Positions 1 through 4,381 of a stretch of 6,615 nt of DNA are shown here, piece by piece (the stretch's first letter is position 1; each line of letters starts with the position of its first letter). The notes under the pieces are model-generated. The model searched no databases, was not told the origin of the DNA, and saw nothing but the letters and a program-made list of their open reading frames with translations. A program made the position numbers and the translations under genes. Source of the DNA: Candidatus Marinamargulisbacteria bacterium SCGC AG-343-D04 (GTDB taxonomy: Bacteria; Margulisbacteria; Marinamargulisbacteria; GCA-2716485; GCA-002719695); assembly GCA_003265885.1 (NCBI GenBank), contig QFBQ01000058.1, forward strand, positions 1 through 6,615, written 5' to 3'.

Positions 1-8
1 TTAAAATA

Positions 9-1637
9 ATGTCATCTATAAGTATGTCCGGTGGTACATTATCAACTAAACCAAGTATCAGTGTGCGTGAACCCTCGGCAGGAGGTGCCAGTCCTGAAGA
101 TGGAAGGGAAGAAATAGATCATGAACAAAGGTTTCGAACTTTAAAAGACCTTTCTATATCTTTTTATAGTCGTGACAGGGCTAATTTGAAAAAAGAAGTA
201 GATAGACTGTTGTCTCAGTATGAAAGAATCTCAGATGTAGATGTAGATGAAGAGGAAAAAGGTGTTCTTAAAGAGCTTCTAGAAAATGTGCGGGCAACTC
301 AAGGACCCGACTTTGGAGCAATAAGGACAAAAATGGCGGTATTAGCTAAAAATTTTAGTTTCGATGAGAGTGGGGCATCTACTTTGGGCACAGAACCAGT
401 AGAAAGCTGGAACCTCTATGAAGATCAGGTTAAAGTTCCGGCCTTGCGTTCCTATTCAGTAACGGTTATGAAAGAAGATTCTTTAGACAGAGCTATGAAT
501 GAAGCTGAGAAATTATTCAATCCCTTGAAAGAAGAGATTGAACAATGCCGTTTGGATATGTTGACGCTTGCTTCTAAAGGTAATCCTAAATATGATCCTG
601 CACTTTTTGACTCTGTGCAAGACTTCCTTTGTACTGGAGGTCCTTTTTTTACGGCCTTAAAAGCTCTCAAACCTCAGCTTGAGGTGTTAAGTCGGGATGC
701 AGAAGAATTTAAGTGTACAGAATTAGACAATTTTCTTGATTTGATATGCGATAGAGCTATTGGTCTAGGGGGAAAGGCGTTGAATGCAATATCCCAATCT
801 GTCGATGATATGGTGGCGTATAAGGAACATATTTATATCGAAGAAGAGTGCGTAAAATATAAAAAAAGAGTGTTAGAGAAAATTGGACAGAAAAAATTAA
901 GTCAGGTTCTTGATGGAAAACGGCTAGTGTGTGTTTATGATCCTTCAAATGACCTACCAGTTAAGGTCTTGAGGGGCTATACAGAACCAGTTAATGACTT
1001 GAGTGGCTATACAGAAATGGTTGTGGATCCTTCAGAAACTAAGGTCTTGAGTGGCTATACAGAACCAGTTAAGGTCTTGAGTGGCTATACAGAAATGGTT
1101 ATGACAGAAGATCCTTCAAAAACAGCTATTAATAAAGCTAAGAAATTATTCAATCCCTTGAAAAAAGAGATTGAAAAATGCCGTTTGAATATGTTGCTGC
1201 TTGCTTCTAAAGGTAATCCTAAATATGATCCTGAACTTTTTGACTCTGTGCAAGAATTCCTTCGTCCTGGAGGTCCTTTTTTTACGGCCTTAAAAGCTCT
1301 CAAACCTCAGCTTGAGGTGTTAAATCAGTATGCAGAAGAAGAATTTAAGTGTATAGAATTAGAACGGTTACTGGATATGATTGTAGAAGATAAATGTATT
1401 TTTCTTCTAAAGGCAGATGTAATTAAGGCAATGGCCGACTCTGTCGATGATATGGTGGCATATAAGGAACATATTTATATCAAAGAAGAGTGCGTAAAAT
1501 ATAGACAAAGTTTAGAGAGAAAATTGGGATCACTAGCAAGACATTCTACAGTTTCTAGTGAAGCTAGTACCGATGCAGCTGGAGGGGCTAAGCCTTACAA
1601 ATTATTTAGAGTAGTGGAGGTATCGCCTACACGCTAA
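9..1637 (+). CDS. Hypothetical soluble helical protein with an internal duplication
   Basis: I do not recognise this 542-residue protein. No signal peptide or membrane segment is visible. Residues 1-36 are rich in Ser, Gly, Thr and Pro. Residues 37-130 are charged and probably helical. Residues 154-291 and 365-505 are two copies of one module (aligned start VM.ED; shared blocks LASKGNPKYDP, GGPFFTALKALKPQLEVL and SVDDMVAYKEHIYI), about 77% identical over the first 81 aligned residues, counted by eye. The linker carries ten-residue repeats of the type VKVLSGYTEP. The C-terminus is again Ser/Ala/Gly-rich and then basic. The ATG at 9 gives MSSIS; another in-frame ATG lies at 24. Only 8 bases precede the start and that frame is open upstream, so no ribosome binding site can be judged and the protein could begin further left. 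The layout resembles repeat-built effector or structural proteins of host-associated bacteria, but that is inference only. Confidence 0.85.
   Translation: MSSISMSGGTLSTKPSISVREPSAGGASPEDGREEIDHEQRFRTLKDLSISFYSRDRANLKKEVDRLLSQYERISDVDVDEEEKGVLKELLENVRATQGPDFGAIRTKMAVLAKNFSFDESGASTLGTEPVESWNLYEDQVKVPALRSYSVTVMKEDSLDRAMNEAEKLFNPLKEEIEQCRLDMLTLASKGNPKYDPALFDSVQDFLCTGGPFFTALKALKPQLEVLSRDAEEFKCTELDNFLDLICDRAIGLGGKALNAISQSVDDMVAYKEHIYIEEECVKYKKRVLEKIGQKKLSQVLDGKRLVCVYDPSNDLPVKVLRGYTEPVNDLSGYTEMVVDPSETKVLSGYTEPVKVLSGYTEMVMTEDPSKTAINKAKKLFNPLKKEIEKCRLNMLLLASKGNPKYDPELFDSVQEFLRPGGPFFTALKALKPQLEVLNQYAEEEFKCIELERLLDMIVEDKCIFLLKADVIKAMADSVDDMVAYKEHIYIKEECVKYRQSLERKLGSLARHSTVSSEASTDAAGGAKPYKLFRVVEVSPTR
468..880 (+). 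repeat. Internal duplication, copy A
   Basis: First copy of the roughly 140-codon module inside the first gene. It aligns with 1101-1520 at an offset of 633 bases, rising to 642 bases near the end through small in-frame insertions in copy B. The first 81 codons and the last 21 codons (SVDDMVAYKEHIYI onward, from 798) are nearly the same in both copies. The segment between them (717-797) is strongly diverged. Confidence 0.93.
957..1094 (+). repeat. 30-bp in-frame tandem repeats (GYTE units)
   Basis: Four units encoding versions of PVKVLSGYTE lie at 957-986, 987-1016, 1041-1064 (lacking its first two codons) and 1065-1094. A 24-bp spacer at 1017-1040 (encoding MVVDPSET) separates units 2 and 3. 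Units 1 and 4 differ at one base, and units 2 and 4 at three. All lengths are multiples of three, so copy-number change would keep the frame. The array links the two large duplicated modules. The sequence before copy A (VPALRSYSVTVMKED) resembles the end of the array (VLSGYTEMVMTED), so the array probably grew from the module's own leading edge. Confidence 0.95.
1101..1520 (+). repeat. Internal duplication, copy B
   Basis: Second copy of the module described at 468-880. It starts at VMTEDPSKTA and runs to just after EECVKY. The diverged middle segment is 1353-1439. The small insertions relative to copy A are all whole codons, consistent with selection on the protein. Confidence 0.93.
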
Positions 1638-1668
1638 TATCTGAAGTGGACCCCGAAGGGGCCGATAT
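1637..1668. other. GC-rich hairpin at the end of the first gene
   Basis: An inner stem GGaCCCC-GAA-GGGGCC (1648-1663, one bulged A) is enclosed by ATATC (1637-1641) and GATAT (1664-1668) with an asymmetric bulge. The outer arm starts at the last base of the TAA stop of the first gene. No T-run follows on either strand, so it is not a textbook intrinsic terminator. It could stabilise the 3' end or act as a weak stop between the two convergent units (the first gene and ssrA). Confidence 0.45.
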
Positions 1669-1688
1669 CGACCGGAGTCATGTGTGCA

Positions 1689-1714
1689 AAATCGCGTGTT
1701 GTTAAACGTGATTT
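1689..1714 (-). terminator. Weak candidate terminator or processing hairpin after ssrA
   Basis: On the minus strand the tmRNA 3' CCA is followed at once by AAATCaCG, a loop of about ten bases, CGcGATTTT. The arms pair except for one A/C mismatch, and the run ends in four T. The stem is weak and overlaps the last base of the CCA end by one nucleotide, so it may serve in 3' processing rather than termination. Confidence 0.35.
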
Positions 1715-2090
1715 GGTGGAGGTGACCGGAATTGAACCGGTGTCCAGAATAGCTTAGAAAAAAAGTACTACGAGTGTAGTCACTGTTTAAATCTTACCAT
1801 CCACATCCCCAGCGACAGGGTTAGAGAATGGAGTAACAAGCAGATTCGCCTAGAGTCTTTTGTTAGTTAACTTTAGGCTAGTTGGCGAAAATCATAATAA
1901 GGGTAGCCAACCTTCGCCTTATTATGGTTAGCTGAACTTAATTAAGCAGCTAAACGTTGTGGAGTAGAAGTTACTCCAACAAAACTATTTGGTTTTGCGT
2001 TTGTTTTTTCCTGCCTTTTAACGAGGCCTGGCAGCTCCTCGACTCGCACTTTAAATCAAAGGTCTACTCTGTCGAAACCTTGACACCCCC
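1714..2090 (-). ncRNA. ssrA: Transfer-messenger RNA (tmRNA)
   Basis: This RNA, with SmpB, rescues stalled ribosomes and adds a degradation tag to the nascent protein. It is 377 nt and one-piece. On the minus strand the 5' end is GGGGGTG, followed by the hallmark AAGGTTTCGACAG. The 3' end is CACCTCCACCA with encoded CCA. The 7-bp acceptor stem pairs fully and contains G3-U70, the alanine identity pair. The T arm ACCGG-TTCAATT-CCGGT is perfect. A first pseudoknot is visible near the 5' side (GAGG with CCTC, CTGCC with GGCAG, about 2010-2033). Downstream of the tag, CATAATAAGG/CCTTATTATG (1893-1902 with 1917-1926) pairs over ten bases, and GGCGAA/TTCGCC (1884-1889 with 1913-1918) forms another stem. 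The gene is convergent with the upstream protein gene and divergent from the downstream operon. Confidence 0.97.
1942..1998 (-). other. tmRNA tag reading frame
   Basis: Reading from a GCA resume codon at 1998-1996 to TAA at 1944-1942, the message part of ssrA encodes AKPNSFVGVTSTPQRLAA. The end LAA is the usual protease-recognition end. At 18 residues it is longer than the common 8-14 residue tags. The resume codon is inferred by analogy with other tmRNAs; the in-frame codons before it (AAA ACA AAC) are also open. Confidence 0.85.
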
Positions 2091-2095
2091 ACATT

Positions 2096-2124
2096 GATAT
2101 ACCCACTATAGCGTATAAATGTAA
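2096..2124 (-). promoter_or_regulatory. Possible sigma-70-type promoter for ssrA
   Basis: On the minus strand TTACAT (2124-2119) and TATATC (2101-2096) are separated by 17 bases. TATATC ends five bases before the first tmRNA nucleotide at 2090. The match to TTGACA/TATAAT is only moderate. The rest of the divergent spacer, 2125-2226, is AT-rich and shows no gene. A promoter for the rightward operon must lie there, but I see no single convincing one. Confidence 0.4.
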
Positions 2125-2226
2125 CATTTTCTAGAAATTCGAGAATAAAGATGGGCGTCTTTCATAGAACTAGCTTGTTTTCTTAAAATATCTTTTGCAT
2201 ACTTAAGGTTATAGAGTTTTATAAAT

Positions 2227-2631
2227 ATGACATTTGCGAATATAGATGAAGATAAGTTGCCAGCATTAAATGTTCTGAACGAGCCATTACAGCCGTGTTG
2301 TTTTGCTCCATTAACAGGATTTTATAGAGATGGAATGTGCAATACTGGCTCAATGGATCGAGGAATGCATACAGTTTGTGTTTTGATTACAAGAGAGTTT
2401 TTAGAATTTTCTAAAAAAGTGGGGAATGATTTAAGTACGCCTGTGCCAGAGTATGAGTTTGTGGGGTTACAAGAAGGGGATTGGTGGTGTTTGTGTGTGT
2501 TGAGATGGAAGGAAGCGCTGGAAAATGGGTGTGCACCGAAACTGAGATTAGAGAGTTGTCATATAGCAACGATAGAGCATGTGTCGTTAGATATATTGAA
2601 GCAGTACCAGGTTAAAGAAGCGATAAGATAG
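2227..2631 (+). CDS. DUF2237 family protein
   Basis: This small cytoplasmic protein of 134 residues has the family's usual length (about 120-130) plus a short N-terminal tail. Family hallmarks are clear: NVLNEPLQPCCF (15-26), PLTGFYRDGMC (28-38), then TG..D.G.HTVC to Cys51, EFLEFSK, GNDLSTP, a GL..GDWWCLC stretch, RWKEALENG.AP, and a final VSLDILKQY helix. Conserved cysteines at 24, 38 and 51 and in CLC suggest a metal or redox role, but the family's biochemical function is, to my knowledge, not established. No signal peptide is seen. The ribosome binding site before ATG 2227 is poor (AT-rich TTTTATAAAT). It is the first gene of a rightward cluster, 13 bp before the YceI gene. The coding strand is very G-rich and C-poor. 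Confidence 0.93.
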   Translation: MTFANIDEDKLPALNVLNEPLQPCCFAPLTGFYRDGMCNTGSMDRGMHTVCVLITREFLEFSKKVGNDLSTPVPEYEFVGLQEGDWWCLCVLRWKEALENGCAPKLRLESCHIATIEHVSLDILKQYQVKEAIR

Positions 2632-2640
2632 AAGGAGGGG
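2632..2640 (+). promoter_or_regulatory. Strong Shine-Dalgarno site of the yceI-like gene
   Basis: AAGGAGGGG starts directly after the stop of the DUF2237 gene and lies four bases before ATG 2645. AGGAGG itself ends six bases before that ATG. A second ATG at 2648 is also within reach. The strong site fixes the start of the YceI-like protein. Confidence 0.85.
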
Positions 2641-2644
2641 TAAG

Positions 2645-3175
2645 ATGATGAAGAAGATGATGGCTATTATAGTGGGCTTATGTCTCGTAAGTTCTGTAGT
2701 GAACGGGGTAGAGCCGCAGTATGAGACATCGTTTGTGGGTTTTGATATTAAACAGTTTGGTTTGGGTATGGTAGAGGGTAGTTTTGGAGAGTTTGAGGTG
2801 TCGTGCAGATTAACAGATGATAAGATATCAGATGTTAGAGCGACGATGAATATAAGCTCGATAGATACTAAAAACAAGACAAGAAATAGACATTTGCAGA
2901 AAAAAGAATTTTTTTATGAGAAAAAATTTCCGGTGATCACCTTTGTGGGGGGAGATGATATTTTGGTGACGGATAAGGAGTTGAAGGGAGTATTAACGAT
3001 ACGAGGGGTATCCGTTCCTGTGGTGTTGCCTGTACATTATGAAAAGGGAGAAGCGGGGAACGTGATTATTACGAGTGAGGGGATGATGTTAGACAGATTT
3101 GATTATGGGATGACGTCTCATAAGCATTTAATTAATAATGAATTAGTGGCAAAAATAAGAATGGAGTTTAAGTAA
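2645..3175 (+). CDS. Secreted YceI-family protein (lipocalin-like fold)
   Basis: The protein has 176 residues, typical of the YceI family. Members form an extended lipocalin-like beta-barrel that binds isoprenoid or other amphiphilic lipids, usually in the periplasm. An N-terminal signal peptide is visible: MMKKMM, a hydrophobic core AIIVGLCLVSSVV, and probable cleavage after VNG. No lipobox cysteine is well placed, so it is probably soluble. Family features include the early S.VGF.IK.FGLGMVEGSF motif, the SSIDTKNKTRNRHLQKKEFF block (YceI proteins have NxxRDxHLxxxxFF here), FPVITF, LTIRGVSVPVVLPV, and the closing FDYGM. It follows the DUF2237 gene by 13 bp and overlaps the next gene by one base, so co-transcription and translational coupling are likely. 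The ligand is unknown. Confidence 0.93.
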   Translation: MMKKMMAIIVGLCLVSSVVNGVEPQYETSFVGFDIKQFGLGMVEGSFGEFEVSCRLTDDKISDVRATMNISSIDTKNKTRNRHLQKKEFFYEKKFPVITFVGGDDILVTDKELKGVLTIRGVSVPVVLPVHYEKGEAGNVIITSEGMMLDRFDYGMTSHKHLINNELVAKIRMEFK

Positions 3176-3894
3176 TGAGAAGGGTAGTGTTAGCTATAGT
3201 TATGAGCGTGGTGATGGGGAGTTGGGTGTATGGATATCATCAGCAATTTTTGAATTTGAGTTATGCAGAAGGTTTAGAGTTTAAGCAAGTTGTTGTAGGG
3301 ATTAATCATCGCTTTGGCAGAGAGCCCTTTGGAGATTATGGGGTATTTGGAACAAAAGGCGGAGCAAGTGTTGGTTTTGGGTTGAGAGCTGGTTTGGGAA
3401 TGGATCAGGTTGTATCAATCACCAGCGCATCTTCCTATGATCAGTTTGCGGTGGGGTATAACAAGGCTTTTTCGTTTGAGTTAGGAGAGAAAATATTTAG
3501 GTACGGTGCTGACATTACGTACAACACCTTTAATTTTGGGACAACGAATGAAGCGGGCACAATTTCTACGGGATATATTGGGCAGGATAAGGATAGGTAT
3601 AATTATACATTTAATGTGATACATAATGCGTATGACGAGGTCTTTCAGTGGGGGTATGGATTTGCGTGGAAGGTGATGGATGATTTTCATGTGTTGGCAG
3701 AATATATCTCTCCGGTAGAGGATTTGGCGAAAGAGGGGCATTTGTCATTGACGTTAAAGTATATGACCTTTGGACATAACTTTTTGGGCTTTATAGCTAA
3801 TCAAAATGAGGCTGGAAACCAGCAAAAGTTAAGAGGGGCTCAATCCCAAGATTTTTATATTGGGTTTAGGTTAGAGCGTATTTTTGATTTTTAG
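3175..3894 (+). CDS. DUF5777-like outer-membrane beta-barrel protein
   Basis: This 239-residue exported protein has a clear signal peptide (RR, then VVLAIVMSVVMGSWV, with cleavage near YGYHQ). The mature part consists of alternating beta strands with many Gly and aromatic residues, and the last residue is Phe (FRLERIFDF), as is common for outer-membrane barrels. The order INHRFG, a Phe-Gly turn (YGVFG), G.GLRAGLGMDQ, then SSYDQFAVGYNKAF fits the DUF5777 pattern as I remember it (HRFG, FG.D, L.YG..D, GRSS). ATG 3175 overlaps the TAA of the YceI gene (TAATG), with GGAG eight bases before it. YceI and DUF5777 genes are, as I recall, often adjacent, which supports both calls. The role is unknown; transport or lipid exchange with the YceI partner is inference. 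A different small porin-like family is the main alternative. Confidence 0.72.
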   Translation: MRRVVLAIVMSVVMGSWVYGYHQQFLNLSYAEGLEFKQVVVGINHRFGREPFGDYGVFGTKGGASVGFGLRAGLGMDQVVSITSASSYDQFAVGYNKAFSFELGEKIFRYGADITYNTFNFGTTNEAGTISTGYIGQDKDRYNYTFNVIHNAYDEVFQWGYGFAWKVMDDFHVLAEYISPVEDLAKEGHLSLTLKYMTFGHNFLGFIANQNEAGNQQKLRGAQSQDFYIGFRLERIFDF

Positions 3895-3938
3895 AGTAGT
3901 GTTTCATCGTTTTCTTTAGGGACCGTGGAGTAGATGAT

Positions 3939-3946
3939 AGGGGGAG
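3939..3946 (+). promoter_or_regulatory. Shine-Dalgarno site before the orphan start at 3954
   Basis: AGGGGGAG lies seven bases before ATG 3954. Strength and spacing match the site of the yceI-like gene in this window. This is the main reason to treat 3954 as a real translation start. The surrounding 3895-3953 shows no clear terminator after the barrel gene. Confidence 0.65.
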
Positions 3947-3953
3947 TCTATTC

Positions 3954-4031
3954 ATGAGGATGTGGGCTACGTTTCTGTGGTCTAGGTTTCTATTGATTCT
4001 TCTAATCGTTACCGGGGACTATGTCACATAA
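3954..4031 (+). CDS. 25-codon signal-peptide-like ORF, possible truncated gene start
   Basis: This ORF is short, but it has a good ribosome binding site and reads MRMWATFLWSR, followed by a hydrophobic core FLLILLIV and TG, then DYVT and a TAA stop. It looks like an export signal or a single membrane helix with almost nothing after it. It lies 59 bp after the barrel gene on the same strand, and its last eight bases overlap the stop end of the minus-strand fragment. One reading is that it is the start of a secreted-protein gene, possibly the Ig-like gene that resumes at 4382, cut off by a rearrangement. A second is a genuine membrane microprotein. A third is chance. It is not in frame with the Ig-like ORF. 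Confidence 0.45.
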   Translation: MRMWATFLWSRFLLILLIVTGDYVT

Positions 4032-4380
4032 GCTTGTTGATAATAGCCTGTTTGATTATCTGGACTACAGCAGGGTTTGTGGGAATGCCTCCTGAAAAGG
4101 TTTCACATATTTCTTTTGTCTTTTTTCCTTGAGATAAATCAGTGACTAATTTATGTGTGTTTCCATCGGGGTTTGGATTTGCATTATGTTTTACAGCCAT
4201 GGAAAGATGTGAGGGGTCACTCTCCTGTAAAAAAAGTAATTTTCGAAAATTTAAACTTCCTTTTTCTGCTTCCTTGAGAAGTTTCGTTGTTTTTCTTCCA
4301 AGCTTTTTTGCAGGGGAATCAGCAGTTCTAGGCTGGGGAGCAGGGGTCCATAGCCTTGATGTAGACGTGTGTTTTTTTTT
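4024..4380 (-). pseudogene. 3' fragment of an unknown minus-strand gene
   Basis: The minus strand is open from beyond the T10 run down to TGA at 4026-4024. The part from KKK at the run to the stop, about 118 residues, reads like a real protein. It has a Pro/Ser/Thr-rich basic linker (SRLWTPAPQPRTADSPAK), a charged helix (KTTKLLKEAEKGSLNFRKLL), FLQESDPSHLSMAVKHNANP, and an amphipathic C-terminal helix (PAVVQIIKQAIINKLM). Upstream of the run the frame stays open to an ATG at 4599, but only as the antisense of the Ig-like gene, so that start is not credible. An internal ATG at 4200-4198 has no ribosome binding site. I infer the C-terminal end of a protein whose beginning is missing. The family is not recognised. 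The stop lies in an 11-bp palindrome (4020-4030). Confidence 0.55.
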
Positions 4381-4381
4381 T
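4372..4381. other. T10 run at the apparent gene-to-gene breakpoint
   Basis: Ten consecutive T on the plus strand. To the left, coding sense is on the minus strand. To the right, from GAA at 4382, the plus strand encodes the interior of an Ig/cadherin-like domain (EDVGVWTLDISSF). The two other plus frames close at once on the left (TAG at 4362-4364, TGA at 4357-4359), so simple slippage on the run would not join the Ig gene to another plus-strand reading frame. Confidence 0.6.

Noticed and set aside
957..1094. CRISPR-like array
   Set aside because: The repeats are contiguous, in frame and protein-coding, with no unique spacers between units.
452..1303. Two 72-codon minus-strand ORFs at 452-670 and 1085-1303 with similar proteins starting MRAFKAVKKGPP
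   Set aside because: They lie exactly opposite the duplicated modules of the first gene and resemble each other only because that DNA is duplicated. No ribosome binding sites or domains support them.
3481..3741. 86-codon minus-strand ORF inside the barrel gene; also minus-strand ORFs at 757-948, 2587-2877, 4873-5061 and 6307-6537
   Set aside because: All lie antisense to convincing genes or gene bodies and lack ribosome binding sites or domain character.
4030..4305. Two AAGCTT hexamers (4030-4035 and 4300-4305) bracketing most of the minus-strand fragment, suggesting a cloned piece
   Set aside because: Neither sits at the clear right breakpoint at 4372-4381, and two hexamers in AT-rich DNA are easily due to chance.
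4199..4381. ATG at 4199 as the start of the Ig-like protein, giving a Phe-rich N-terminus that superficially looks like a signal peptide
   Set aside because: There is no Shine-Dalgarno site. The segment is the antisense of the better-looking minus-strand coding sequence, and Ig-like character begins only at 4382.
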